Origin: Gammaproteobacteria bacterium
Lineage (GTDB): Bacteria; Pseudomonadota; Gammaproteobacteria; Steroidobacterales; Steroidobacteraceae
Length of the DNA: 64,000 nucleotides
Reading direction: 5' to 3'
Assembly: GCA_024642505.1 (NCBI GenBank)
Contig: JAHEAZ010000002.1
Coordinates: 1-64,000, forward strand
Under the pieces are notes generated by a model. The model had not been told where the DNA came from and made no database searches. It saw nothing but the letters and a program-made list of their open reading frames with translations. The position numbers and the translations under genes are program-made. Below are positions 8,829 to 20,500 of this stretch, one piece after another (position 1 is the stretch's first letter; every line of letters starts with the position of its first letter).

Positions 8829-9161
8829 TCAACCGCCCTTGATGGTGCCCTTGGGCATCAGCTGGGAGACCTGGAACTTCTGGACCTTGATGGATACGCC
8901 GTTGGCGATCTCCAGCGTGATGAAGTTGTCGCCGACCTCGGCGATCCTGCCCAGCATCCCGCCGTTGGTGACGATTTCGTCGCCCGACTGCAGCTTGCTG
9001 ACCATTTCCTTGTGCTCCTTGGCCCGCTTGGTCTGCGGACGGATGAGCAGGAAATAGAACACGACAAAGATGAGCACCAGCGGGAGCAGCTGCATCCAGG
9101 CACCGCCGGAACCGGCCGCGCCGGCATCCTGTGCCCAGGCGGAAGAAATGAACAGGTCCAT
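8829..9161 (-). CDS. yajC: Sec translocon accessory protein YajC
   Basis: Small single-span inner-membrane protein of the SecDF-YajC complex. It has 110 residues: a short periplasmic N-terminus (MDLFISSAWAQDAG), one hydrophobic helix (LLPLVLIFVVFYFLLIRPQ, about 23-42) and a cytoplasmic SH3-like tail with GDEIVTNGGMLGRIAEV. It lies between tgt and secD on the same strand, the standard arrangement. Confidence 0.95.
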   Translation of the reverse strand: MDLFISSAWAQDAGAAGSGGAWMQLLPLVLIFVVFYFLLIRPQTKRAKEHKEMVSKLQSGDEIVTNGGMLGRIAEVGDNFITLEIANGVSIKVQKFQVSQLMPKGTIKGG

Positions 9162-9230
9162 GATAGTCCTCGGGAACTGGGGAGCGGCGACGGCGCCGCC
9201 CGGCTGAACAGCGGCGAATTATGCCACAGG

Positions 9231-11386
<2,156 letters not shown>

Positions 11387-11418
11387 GGGCCGCGCACATT
11401 ATCACAGCAACGCCGCGA

Positions 11419-12333
11419 TCAGCTCCCCTGCGGTGGCGCGAGAGGCGGCGGAACAATGACGTGGTGCTTGATGGCGGGCCGCGCCGGCACCGTGATGCGC
11501 ACAGTCCGTTCCTGCTTCTGCCTGAGCAGCCGCAGATCAATCGTCTCACCCGGCTGGTAGGAACCCAGGATCCTCAGCGCATGGCCGGCATTTTGAGGTT
11601 CGCGTCCCCCGATCGAGAGGATCACGTCGCCCTCCTCGAGGTCGGCGCCCACCGCGGACGGGGCCCTCACCAACAGCAACCCCTTGTCCGTGCCGAAGTA
11701 GCGGCCAAGGGCGGGCGTCATCTCAACCAGTTCGGCATCACCCCAGGGACCGACCAGAAAGTGCGGCATGGGCGGCATGCCGTGGAGCCCGTGACCGGCC
11801 ATCCCCGGCTCACCGCTGAAGACCATGCCTGCGGCCGGTCGCGCGACCACGGCGAGCGTGACCTGCTTGCCGGCGCGGCGCAGGTCCAGCGCGACTTTTT
11901 GGCCAGGTTCGACGCTGCGCATGTTATTGATCAGGTCTCGCCCGGAATTCACCTTCCTGCCGTCAATGGCGACGACCAGGTCACCTGCCTGCACTCCCGC
12001 CTCCGCTGCCGGCCCACCGGGGCTGACGCTGATCACTCGCACCCCGTCCGTTCCCGGTTCCGCACTCCCGATGTTGATTCCCAGCATCGCGCGATCGGAT
12101 CCGCGTATCTCTATCCGCCTGATCTGCTGGATGTCCGGGTCGTGCAGCTGCATGGAAAGCTCGGCGACCTGGCGCGCGGCTTCCTCGAGCTCGAGCTGGG
12201 CCTGGGCAAGCGCCTTCTCGGCCTCCACCCGCTGCGCCTCGGCAGTCTCACGCTCCTGGTCCTGCGCCGTCGCGACCGGGACCGCAGCGCAGGCAAGCGT
12301 AGCGATCAACACACCTGCAATGGACCTGTTCAT
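11419..12333 (-). CDS. Secreted coiled-coil protein with two PDZ domains, no protease domain
   Basis: From the ATG of MNRSIAGVLIATLACAAVPVATAQ the protein has about 304 residues with a signal peptide ending near VATAQ. Next come a charged heptad stretch (ETAEAQRVEAEKALAQAQLELEEA, a likely coiled coil), a first PDZ domain with LGINIG and GGPAAEAGVQAGDLVVAIDGRKV, and a second PDZ-like domain with APSAVGADLEEGDVILSIGGREP. A proline-rich tail closes it. No trypsin-like or S41 protease motif is present. The track start 20 codons upstream is not preceded by signal-like sequence. It follows the sigma/anti-sigma pair by 34 bp and is probably part of that envelope-sensing unit; role inferred. Confidence 0.75.
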   Translation of the reverse strand: MNRSIAGVLIATLACAAVPVATAQDQERETAEAQRVEAEKALAQAQLELEEAARQVAELSMQLHDPDIQQIRRIEIRGSDRAMLGINIGSAEPGTDGVRVISVSPGGPAAEAGVQAGDLVVAIDGRKVNSGRDLINNMRSVEPGQKVALDLRRAGKQVTLAVVARPAAGMVFSGEPGMAGHGLHGMPPMPHFLVGPWGDAELVEMTPALGRYFGTDKGLLLVRAPSAVGADLEEGDVILSIGGREPQNAGHALRILGSYQPGETIDLRLLRQKQERTVRITVPARPAIKHHVIVPPPLAPPQGS

Positions 12334-12367
12334 GCTCGAATCTCCTTGAGTCTTGGGGTGCTCAGGT

Positions 12368-12958
12368 TCAGCGTGACGCCACCGCATTCGCATAGTGAAC
12401 CTGCACCAGGGAATTCATCAGCGTTACCCGCTCGCGCCAGAGTTCTTCGGCGATCTCGGGCGCATTGGGTTCCAGCGAGACGGTGGTAATCCTGTCGTCG
12501 ACGAAAGCCAGCCGGTCTTCGAGCGCCGCCACGGTATAGGCGGTACCTACCCTGGTCGTCCGCAGCTGGGGCAGTCCCGCAAGGTAGGCTTCGAGTCTCG
12601 CGTTCTGCGCGACCAAGCCATCCAGCGGCGGCCGCGGCGCTGGCTCGGCGGCAGAACCGCTGACCCCGGCAGGCTGGCGAACCAACAGCATCGCCGTCAC
12701 CAGCATCAACACCAGGGTTGCCGCCATGGCATAGACGGCTGGTCCAGGTGCGGCCGGCGTGCTACGGCGCTCAAGCGTCGAGAGAGTGCCTGCCCAGGCA
12801 GTAACAGGCGCTGGCAAGGCTGCGAGCGATCGCAATCCATCCCGAACGGCACCCAGTCGCGACAACTCCGCGCGGCAACCGGTACAGCCACGCACGTGCG
12901 CGGTTAGCTGGCGCCTGCCCGCAGCCATCTCGCTCAGCTCGTGGAAATCGGCGTGCAT
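12368..12958 (-). CDS. Membrane anti-sigma factor with zinc-finger N-terminus
   Basis: The 196 residues start MHADFHELSEMAAGRR and show the zf-HC2-type zinc motif HVRGCTGCRAEL near residue 21-31, a single membrane helix (AVYAMAATLVLMLVTAMLLV, about 75-95) and a periplasmic tail. This is the standard plan of anti-sigma factors that hold an ECF sigma at the membrane. Its start overlaps the 3' end of the upstream sigma gene by 25 bp, so the two are co-translated. The name of the system is not recognisable. Confidence 0.8.
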   Translation of the reverse strand: MHADFHELSEMAAGRRQLTAHVRGCTGCRAELSRLGAVRDGLRSLAALPAPVTAWAGTLSTLERRSTPAAPGPAVYAMAATLVLMLVTAMLLVRQPAGVSGSAAEPAPRPPLDGLVAQNARLEAYLAGLPQLRTTRVGTAYTVAALEDRLAFVDDRITTVSLEPNAPEIAEELWRERVTLMNSLVQVHYANAVASR

Positions 12959-13530
12959 GCCGGCGCCTCCTCTGCCTGCCCGGGGGCTTCGCCTCCGAAC
13001 CCGTTGCGCAGCCGCGAGTGAGCCCGCGACAGCTGCGATTTGGAAAAGCTCACCGTGCGGCCCATTGCCACGGCAATCTCCTCGTGGGTGTAGCCCTCCA
13101 CGTCATGCAGCCAGACCACTGCCCTGGCAGTGGCTGACAGGCTCGCAAGCATCTGCTCGAGGTCGGTGCAATGATCTACGCGGCCCGACTCGCCCGGGGT
13201 TACGGGGCTGACCTCAGGCCGGAGCTCGAGCCATTCCAGGCTCCGGTGCCAAGGTGAGCGCAGGTACATGAGGCTACGGCGGACGGCGATCGAGCGGATC
13301 CACATCTGCAGCGGCGCCCGGCCCTCGAAGGAACCGATGTGCTGAATGACGTCGGCAAAGGTCTCCTGCAGAAGGTCCTCGGCGACCGCCTCGCGCCGCA
13401 CCAGGCGCCGGATCAAGGTGTATACCGCGGTGGAACACTCGAGGTAGACACGCTCCAAGGCGCGAGCTTCGCCACGCCTGGCTGCAGCAACCGTGGCATC
13501 GCTGATCTGGATATCGCTGAACCTCGTCAT
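12934..13530 (-). CDS. RNA polymerase ECF sigma factor (sigma-70 family, RpoE-like)
   Basis: About 198 residues from the ATG of MTRFSDIQISDATVAAARRGE. Region 2 shows AVAEDLLQETFADVIQHIGSFEGRAPLQMWIRSIAVRRSLMYL, and region 4 shows LSATARAVVWLHDVEGYTHEEIAVAMGRTVSFSKSQLSRAHSRLR. The track ORF extends 75 codons further upstream into and past the tRNA-Leu gene on the same strand, which cannot be coding, so I took the internal ATG. It is probably released by the adjacent anti-sigma factor on envelope stress. Confidence 0.88.
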   Translation of the reverse strand: MTRFSDIQISDATVAAARRGEARALERVYLECSTAVYTLIRRLVRREAVAEDLLQETFADVIQHIGSFEGRAPLQMWIRSIAVRRSLMYLRSPWHRSLEWLELRPEVSPVTPGESGRVDHCTDLEQMLASLSATARAVVWLHDVEGYTHEEIAVAMGRTVSFSKSQLSRAHSRLRNGFGGEAPGQAEEAPACTPISTS

Positions 13531-13628
13531 CTGGATGCTTAGATGCGTCGCCGGCACAAATGGTCGCAGCGAGCTGGGGCAGCTGTACTGCGCCGATGCT
13601 CCTGCAGGGCGGGGCCGCCCGAGTGGAC

Positions 13629-13715
13629 TGGTGCCGGGAGCGAGACTCGAACTCGCACGATGTTGCCACCGGTGGATTTTGAGTCCACTGCGTCTACCAA
13701 TTCCGCCATCCCGGC
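13629..13715 (-). tRNA. tRNA-Leu (anticodon CAA)
   Basis: The minus strand folds as a class II tRNA: acceptor GCCGGGA pairs with TCCCGGC, followed by ACCA encoded in the DNA. The anticodon stem GTGGA/TCCAC encloses loop CTCAAAA, giving anticodon CAA (reads UUG). A long variable arm and the T-loop GTTCGAGTC are visible. 87 nt including CCA, right for tRNA-Leu. Confidence 0.96.
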
Positions 13716-13790
13716 CGGCCGCGGAAGTATAGGCGATTGGCGGACTGGACCGCACTTGGCAGCAGCCGCCGCGGCACCGACAATGTAAGC

Positions 13791-14348
13791 ATGAACTTTT
13801 GCCCCAACTGTGGACAGCCGGTCGCCGTCATGGTTCCGGAGGGCGACCACCTGCCAAGGCATGTATGTGCCGCGTGCGCATTGGTTCACTACCAGAACCC
13901 CAAGATCATCGTAGGCTGCGTTCCCGAGCACGACGGGCGGATCCTGCTCTGCCGCCGTGCCATCGAGCCACGCCTCGGCTTCTGGACCATCCCGGCGGGG
14001 TTCATGGAAAACGACGAGACCTTGCAGCAGGGGGCCGCCCGCGAGTCCCTGGAAGAGGCGCTCGCGGAGGTGGAGATCGGCTCGCCGCTGGCGATCGTTC
14101 ACGTCCTGCATGCCCACCAGGTGCACGTGATGTTCCGGGCGCGGCTGGCGCAGCCGCGCTTCGGCGTGGGCGCCGAGAGCCTGGAGGTCGGTCTGTATCG
14201 GCCAGAGGAGATTCCCTGGCGGGAAATCGCCTTCCCCAGCGTCGAGTTCGCGCTGGAGCGTTACCTCGATGACCGCGAGGCGGGCCGCGATGCGCTGCAT
14301 TTCACGGCGATCGACCGCCGTCTGCCCCGGCACCGGGAACTGGGATAG
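13791..14348 (+). CDS. Nudix hydrolase with N-terminal zinc ribbon
   Basis: 185 residues from the ATG of MNFCPNCGQPV. A zinc ribbon is made by CPNCG and CAACALVHYQNP, followed by IIVGCVPEHDGRILLCRRAIEPRLGFWTIPAGFMENDETLQQGAARESLEEALAEVEI, which holds the Nudix box (G-x5-E-x7-RE-x2-EE) with the usual final Gly replaced. This is a recognised proteobacterial Nudix subfamily; the substrate is unproven, with ADP-ribose or NADH-type dinucleotides likely. The track start 18 codons upstream lacks family sequence. Confidence 0.88.
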   Translation: MNFCPNCGQPVAVMVPEGDHLPRHVCAACALVHYQNPKIIVGCVPEHDGRILLCRRAIEPRLGFWTIPAGFMENDETLQQGAARESLEEALAEVEIGSPLAIVHVLHAHQVHVMFRARLAQPRFGVGAESLEVGLYRPEEIPWREIAFPSVEFALERYLDDREAGRDALHFTAIDRRLPRHRELG

Positions 14349-14427
14349 GACCGGGCGCCTGTGGCAAGATAGCGCCCCCGGCGGGCCGGGCCGCCCGCCG
14401 ATTTACTGAGCTTTAGGAGTCGCGAGG

Positions 14428-14751
14428 ATGACGTTCGTCGTCACCGAAAACTGCATCAAGTGCAAGTACATGGATTGCGTGGAGGTATGTCCCGTCGACT
14501 GCTTCCATGAGGGGCCCAATTTCCTGGTCATCGACCCGGACGAGTGCATTGATTGCACGCTTTGCGAACCGGAATGCCCGATCGAGGCAATCTTCTCCGA
14601 GGAGGAACTGCCGCAGGGCCAGGAGCAGTTCATACAGCTGAACGCGGAGCTGGCCAAGCAGTGGCCGGTCATCACGGAAAAGGGCGAGGCGCCCGCCGAC
14701 GCGGACGAGTGGAGGGGCGTCGAAGGCAAGTTGTCCAAGCTGGAACGCTGA
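14428..14751 (+). CDS. fdxA: 7Fe (3Fe-4S/4Fe-4S) ferredoxin FdxA
   Basis: 107-residue electron carrier of the Azotobacter ferredoxin I type. The N-terminal clusters are bound by [18 protein letters not shown] and [12 protein letters not shown], with the C-terminal extension ([16 protein letters not shown]) characteristic of FdxA. Preceded by TAGGAGTCGCGAGG, a fair ribosome site. It stands alone, convergent with dsbC. Physiological partner unknown. Confidence 0.94.
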   Translation: MTFVVTENCIKCKYMDCVEVCPVDCFHEGPNFLVIDPDECIDCTLCEPECPIEAIFSEEELPQGQEQFIQLNAELAKQWPVITEKGEAPADADEWRGVEGKLSKLER

Positions 14752-14774
14752 AACGGGTCACCTAGATCGGGACA

Positions 14775-14797
14775 GGGCCGCCCTGCACGGGCAGCCC
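14775..14797. terminator. Hairpin between convergent fdxA and dsbC
   Basis: GGGCCGCCC and GGGCAGCCC form a 9-bp stem with one mismatch around a TGCAC loop, in the 74-bp gap between two convergent genes. There is no clear T-run, so intrinsic termination is only a guess from position and GC-rich stem. Confidence 0.4.
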
Positions 14798-14825
14798 GGT
14801 TGCACTGGACACGGATTTTCCCGGG

Positions 14826-15557
14826 TCAGCCCTTGCCGCCGAGCGACTTCAGGTGCTCGACCAGGCGCGCCGCCGGCAGGTAGCCGGCAATATACTCGCC
14901 GGTTTCGGTATAAATGCCGGGGGTGCCGCGGATCCCAAGGTCGCGGCCGAGTTCATACTGGCGGGCGACCGGGCTCGCGCAGGACTTCGCCTGGATTTCC
15001 TCGCCGCGCTTGGCGCGGGTCAGGGCGTCGTTTCGATCGGCGCTGCACATCACCGCTTCAGCCTTCTTCCACGCCGGACTGCCCGGGCCATTACGCGGAT
15101 ACATCAGGTAGCGGACGCGCACGCCCAGCTTGTTGAGCTCAGACATTTCCGCATGCAGCTTGCGGCAATAGGCACAGTCGACATCGGTGAAGACATCGAC
15201 CGTGTACTTGTAGTCTTTCGGCCCGAACACGATCGCATCCTCGTCGCGGATGCCCTTCAGCAATGCAATACGGCTGGCCGCCCGCCTGGCCTCCGTGAGG
15301 TTGGCGCGCGATTCCATGTCGTAGACGTCGCCATCTATATAGAAGCGCCCGTCTTCGGAGACGTATCCGACCTCGGAACCGGAGGAGACTTCGTACAGCC
15401 CCGGAACCGGTGAGGGGGTGATGTCTTCCGGCCGGACGTCAAGACGCTCGGCGATCCTGGCGCGAACGTCCTTGTTGGGGGAGTCCGCGCCGCAAGCGCT
15501 GGTCGCGACCAGCGACGCAACGACAACCGCGGCCGCGGCACAAGACAAGAAACGCAT
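14826..15557 (-). CDS. dsbC: Periplasmic protein disulfide isomerase DsbC
   Basis: Shuffles wrong disulfides in exported proteins; kept reduced by DsbD. From MRFLSCAAAAVVVASLVATSACG it has about 243 residues with a signal peptide, an N-terminal dimerisation domain (ITPSPVPGLYEVSSGSEVGYVSEDGRFYIDGDVYD) and a thioredoxin-like domain with active site DVDCAYCRKLH. RGTPGIYTETGEYIAGYL supplies the cis-proline. The xerD-dsbC order is conserved in Gammaproteobacteria. The track start eight codons upstream precedes the signal peptide and is less likely. Confidence 0.93.
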   Translation of the reverse strand: MRFLSCAAAAVVVASLVATSACGADSPNKDVRARIAERLDVRPEDITPSPVPGLYEVSSGSEVGYVSEDGRFYIDGDVYDMESRANLTEARRAASRIALLKGIRDEDAIVFGPKDYKYTVDVFTDVDCAYCRKLHAEMSELNKLGVRVRYLMYPRNGPGSPAWKKAEAVMCSADRNDALTRAKRGEEIQAKSCASPVARQYELGRDLGIRGTPGIYTETGEYIAGYLPAARLVEHLKSLGGKG

Positions 15558-15647
15558 CGTGGGCAACCTCCCGGCGGGCATGATGGGTCAGACAGCAGGC
15601 TGACGCGACAGTTCACGCGCCGGCCGCGAAGTCTACCAGAGGCCGAA

Positions 15648-16607
15648 TTAGCCGCGGGGATGGTGCAGCGAGTGCAGGTCCTTCATGCGCTCCCGGGCGA
15701 CATGCGTATAGATCTGGGTCGTCGACAGGTCGCTGTGGCCGAGCAGCATCTGCACCACCCGCAGGTCGGCGCCATGGTTCAACAGGTGCGTAGCGAAAGC
15801 GTGGCGCAAGGTGTGCGGCGACAGTTCCTTGGAGATTTCGGCCCGCGCCGCGTAGCGCTTGATGATGTGCCAGAAGGCCTGACGTGTCATGCGGTCGCCA
15901 CGCCGGGTCGGGAACAGGTAGTCGGTCTGGCGATCCAGCAGGATCTCGCCGCGCGGCCCGGACGAGAAGTCCGCGATCCAGCGCATGGCTTCCTCGCCCA
16001 GCGGGATCAGCCGCTCACGGTTGCCCTTGCCAAGAATGCGAATGACGCCCTGGTTCAGGTTGACCTGGTTCTGCCGGAGATTGACCAGCTCCGATACCCT
16101 CAGGCCGGTCGCGTAAAGGACCTCGAGCATGGCCCGGTCCCGGTGACCCAGCGGGTCGGAAACGACGGGCGCCGCAAGCAGCGAGTCGACCTCGGACTCG
16201 CTGAGGGACTTTGGCAGGGACCTGCCGATCTTCGGCATGGCGATCTGCGCGGTGGGGTCTTCCACCAGAATGCCTTCGCGTACCAGGTAGCGGAAGAAGC
16301 GGCGGAAGCTCGACAGCTGCCGCGCCGTGCTCCTGGGTCGCGCGCCGGTCTCAACCCGCCAGGCGATGAAGCCGAGCAAGTCGTTGCGGGTAGTCCGGGT
16401 GATTTGCACGCCGCGGGCCGCGAGCCAGCGCCCGAGTGCCGTCAGGTCGGCGCGGTAGGCGGCAAGGGTGTTGGGCGACAGGCCCCGCTCCATCCAGACC
16501 GCGTCGAGGAATCTTCCGATCGCGGGATCAGCCGGATCTTCCGCGGCCTCGGCCGCGGCTAGCGTGACTGCCCTGACGGAAGTGGAGGATTTCATGGCTG
16601 AGCTCAT
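15648..16607 (-). CDS. xerD: Tyrosine recombinase XerD
   Basis: Chromosome dimer-resolution recombinase acting at dif with XerC. The SAM-like N-terminal domain (FLDAVWMERGLSPNTLAAYRADLTALGRWLA) is followed by the catalytic domain with Arg in ATGLRVSEL, Lys in GKGNRERLIPLG, HTLRHAFATHLL, LGHSDLSTTQIYTHV (catalytic Tyr). 319 residues from the track ATG; a later start within the 25 poorly conserved leading residues is possible. Followed by dsbC as expected for XerD rather than XerC. Confidence 0.94.
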   Translation of the reverse strand: MSSAMKSSTSVRAVTLAAAEAAEDPADPAIGRFLDAVWMERGLSPNTLAAYRADLTALGRWLAARGVQITRTTRNDLLGFIAWRVETGARPRSTARQLSSFRRFFRYLVREGILVEDPTAQIAMPKIGRSLPKSLSESEVDSLLAAPVVSDPLGHRDRAMLEVLYATGLRVSELVNLRQNQVNLNQGVIRILGKGNRERLIPLGEEAMRWIADFSSGPRGEILLDRQTDYLFPTRRGDRMTRQAFWHIIKRYAARAEISKELSPHTLRHAFATHLLNHGADLRVVQMLLGHSDLSTTQIYTHVARERMKDLHSLHHPRG

Positions 16608-16793
16608 GCCCTTCGCGCGCCTCTTGCTGCCTTCATTTCCGGGATGCCGCCTGTGGCGCCAGCCCCGGCCTTGCTACAGAATGCAGACGCAGTATGGGTG
16701 TGCCCCCCCCAGTAAGGCGTGACCAGTCTCACAATTGGTCGTCACCATTAACATAACCGGAACCAGTTCACAGATTATGGCCAACGGTCGCTG

Positions 16794-17522
16794 ATGCCTC
16801 GTCACTTGCTTCGTTCCGCGTGGGGAATCTACGTCGGGCTGGCCTTCGCTACGCTGCTGATCCTCGCCGTTCTATGCGTAGTGTTGCTGCCGACGGTCAA
16901 GCTGCGCCGTGACGCCTCCCACGCTCTCGCAAGGCTGTTCTTCGCGGTCTCCGGGCTGCCCTTCCAGGTGCGCGGTAACCAGCACCTGCCCGACGCTCAG
17001 GCTGTGGTCGTCGCCAATCACGCGAGCTACCTCGATGGCCCGTTGCTGTACGCCGCGCTGCCCCCGCGATTCGGCTTCGTCATCAAGAAGGAGGTCGTCG
17101 GCATACCCCTGGCGGGCTGGCTGCTCCGTCGCCTCGGCCACGAGTTCGTGGACCGCCACGACAAGGCGGAAAGCGCCAAGGATGCGCGGCGCATCCTCAA
17201 GGCCGCCTTCAAGGGAGACTCGGTGGCGTTCTTTCCCGAGGGAACCTTCAGCGAGACGCCCGGCCTGGCCCGCTTTCACAGCGGCGCCTTCGTCACTGCA
17301 GCCAAGGCGGGAATGCCGGTCGTTCCAGTTGTCATTCACGGCGCGCGCCATATCCTGCCCGCCAATTGCTGGTGGCCGCGCCGCGGACCGCTGTCTCTCG
17401 ATATTCTCGAACCGTTGCCACCACCGGGTCCCGGCGAAACGAACGGTGCGGCGCGGCTCCGGGACGAGACGCGGCGCCGCATCCTGGCGCGCCTGGAAGA
17501 GCCTGATCTGGTGGGAGAATGA
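16794..17522 (+). CDS. 1-acyl-sn-glycerol-3-phosphate acyltransferase (PlsC family)
   Basis: Membrane acyltransferase with an N-terminal hydrophobic helix (GLAFATLLILAVLCVVLLP) and the acyltransferase blocks NHASYLDGPLL (HX4D, near residue 75), KEVVGIPLAGWLLRRLG, FFPEGTFSETPGLARF, and PVVPVVIHGARHIL. 242 residues. It is monocistronic between the xerD upstream region and the convergent icmF. The acceptor could be lysophosphatidate or another lysolipid; the sequence does not decide. Confidence 0.87.
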   Translation: MPRHLLRSAWGIYVGLAFATLLILAVLCVVLLPTVKLRRDASHALARLFFAVSGLPFQVRGNQHLPDAQAVVVANHASYLDGPLLYAALPPRFGFVIKKEVVGIPLAGWLLRRLGHEFVDRHDKAESAKDARRILKAAFKGDSVAFFPEGTFSETPGLARFHSGAFVTAAKAGMPVVPVVIHGARHILPANCWWPRRGPLSLDILEPLPPPGPGETNGAARLRDETRRRILARLEEPDLVGE

Positions 17523-17537
17523 ACGATACAGCATCAG

Positions 17538-17559
17538 CGGTGAGCCATGCGGCTCACCG
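17538..17559. terminator. Bidirectional hairpin between plsC-like gene and icmF
   Basis: CGGTGAGCC-ATGC-GGCTCACCG is a perfect 9-bp stem with a 4-nt loop filling the gap between two convergent genes. No strong T-run follows on either strand; the position supports a shared terminator. Confidence 0.6.
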
Positions 17560-17560
17560 T

Positions 17561-20500
17561 TCACATGTTCCGCCGGTACTGTCCCCCGACCGCGTATAGC
17601 GCGTTGGAGATGCGCCCGAGCGAGGAAAACTTCACAGCCTCCATCAGTTCCTGGAAGACATTGCCGCCCGAGGCCGCCACGTCCCGCAAGCGCGCCAGCG
17701 CCGCCGGCTGACGGTCGGCCCACGCCGCATTGAAGGCGCGAACCGCGGCCACCTGGTCGAGCTTTTCCTGCTCGGTCGAGCGAATCAGTTCTGCGGGCCG
17801 CGACTCTTCGCCTCCCTGCCGGTCCGGCAAGAACGTGTTGACGCCGACGATCGGCAGGCTGCCGTCGTGCTTCCTTTGCTCGTAGTAGAGCGACTCTTCC
17901 TGGATCTTGCCACGCTGGTACATGGTCTCCATGGCGCCCAGCACCCCACCGCGCTCGGACAGGCTCTCGAATTCGCGATAGACAGCCTCCTCCACCATGT
18001 CGGTCAATTGCTCGAGCATGAACGAGCCCTGCCAGGGATTCTGGTTCTTGTTGAGTCCCAGCTCCCTGGCAATGATCAGCTGGATGGCCACGGCCCGTCG
18101 GACACTCTCCTCGGTCGGCGTCGTGAGCGCCTCGTCATAGGCGTTGGTATGCAGGCTGTTGCAGCTGTCGAACAACGCATACAGCGCCTGCAAGGTGGTG
18201 CGGATATCGTTGAACTGGATCTCCTGGGCGTGGAGCGACCTGCCCGATGTCTGGATGTGGTACTTGAGCATCTGGCTGCGGGGCGACGCCCGGTAGACCT
18301 CACGCATCGCCCGCGCCCAGATGCGCCGCGCGACCCGTCCGATGACCGCGTACTCGGGATCCATTCCATTTGAGAAGAAGAACGACAGGTTCGGCGCAAA
18401 GTCGTCGATCTCCATGCCACGGGCCAGGTAGTACTCGACGATCGTAAAGCCGTTGGCCAGCGTGAAGGCCAGCTGGCTGATCGGATTCGCGCCGGCCTCC
18501 GCGATGTGATAGCCGGAAATTGAAACTGAGTAGAAGTTCCGGACGTCCTGCTCGCTGAAATACTGCTGTACGTCGCCCATCATCCTGAGCGCAAACTCGG
18601 TCGAAAAGATGCAGGTGTTCTGGGCCTGATCCTCCTTGAGGATATCGGCCTGGACAGTCCCACGTACGCTGGCCAGCGCTTCCGCCTTGAGCCTCGCGTA
18701 GGTCGCCTCGTCGACCAGCTGGTCCCCGCTCACCCCGAGCAGGCCCAGCCCGAAGCCGTCGTTGCCCGCGGGCAAGTCGCCCTGATAACGAGGGCGCTCG
18801 CGCCCATCGTAGATTGAATGGATCCTGCTCTCGGCCTCCTCCCAGCGCCCGTTCTCCCTGAGGAAGTGCTCGACCCGCTGGTCAATGGCAGTGTTCATGA
18901 ACATCGCCAGGATCATCGGCGCCGGGCCGTTGATCGTCATGGACACCGATGTCGTCGGCGAACAGAGATCGAAACCCGAGTAGAGCTTCTTCATGTCGTC
19001 GAGCGACGCGATCGACACGCCCGAGTTGCCGATGCGTCCGTAGATGTCGGGACGCTCGTCCGGGTCCTCGCCATAGAGTGTGGTCGAATCGAAGGCCGTC
19101 GACAGGCGCGCTGACTTGTGCCCGCCGGCCAGGTAATGGAAGCGCCGGTTGGTGCGCTCTGGCGCGCCCTCACCCGCGAACATCCGGGTCGGATCCTCAT
19201 CCTCCCGTCGGTAGGGATAGATGCCGGCCGTGTAGGGATAGGATCCGGGCAGGCTCTCGACCATCAGGAAGTCGAGCAGGTCGCCCCAGTCACGGTGCCG
19301 CGGGATCGCGATCTTCGGGACCCGCTGGTGCGAAAGCGTCTCCGTATAGTTCGAGCCGCGAACCTCCCGGCCGCGAACTTCGTAGGAATATTCGTCGTCA
19401 GTAGCGTCCCTGGCCCGCCGTGGCCAGGACTTGAGCAATGCGATGCCTTCAGCTCCGATGCGGTCGAGTGCCTCATTGTAGTGGCGCCGCAGGCTGGCGA
19501 GGCTCTCGTCGGCGACAGACAGGTCTGCCTCCACGTAGCGATCGAGCGGCCTGGGTAACCTGGCGTCGGACAAGACCTCGAGCGCGCGGTGCAGGCCGTG
19601 CGCGCGGCTGGCCGCCTCCGCCGATTCCTTCGCGGCCCGGTGTGCTCGCCGGCCGCTCGCGGCGATCTCGGCCAGGTAACGCACGCGCTCGCCCGGGATG
19701 ATCGCCTGCCGCCGGGGCAGTCCCAGCGGCGCGAGCCCCTCTGGCCGCCAGGTGCTTACTCCGCCCCATTGCTTGTCCAGACGGGCGCAGACTTCCGCAA
19801 ACAGCGTGTTCACGCCCGGGTCGTTGAACTGGCTGGCAATGGTGGGGTAGACCGGCAACTGCTCGGGTGCAACGCCGAACAGCTTGCGATTGCGTCCTAC
19901 CTGCTTGCGCACGTCACGCAGCGCGTCCTCGGCACCGCGCTTCTCGTACTTGTTCAGCACGATGAAGTCCGCAAAATCCAGCATGTCGATCTTCTCCAGC
20001 TGGCTCGCTGCACCGTATTCGCTGGTCATGACATAGATCGACAGGTCCACCATGTCCACGATCTCGGTGTCGCTCTGGCCGATGCCGGCTGTCTCCACCA
20101 CGATCAGCGCGAAACCCGCCCACTTGAGCAACTGGATGGTGTCGGTGAGCACCGCGCTGGTTGCGAGGTGCGCGCGCCGGGTTGCCAGCGAACGCATGAA
20201 TACCTGCTCGCTGGCCAGCGCGTTCATTCGGATCCGGTCGCCGAGCAGCGCACCGCCAGAGCGGCGCCGGGTCGGGTCCATCGCCACCACCGCGATCTTG
20301 CGCCCTGGAAAGAAGCGCACGATCCGGCTCAACAGTTCGTCGGTCAGCGAGGACTTGCCTGCGCCCCCGGTGCCAGTGATGCCGATTACGGGCGGCCGAT
20401 TGAGGGTCTTCGCCGCCGCGCCGCGGATCTCGCTGGTCTCGGCCGGGTCGCCCCGTTCGAGCACGGAGATTGTCCGGGCGATCTGCATGCTGTCTCCGGC

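Noticed and set aside
13530-13755. N-terminal extension of the sigma factor ORF
   Set aside because: It would read through the tRNA-Leu gene on the same strand; the internal ATG gives the normal ECF length.
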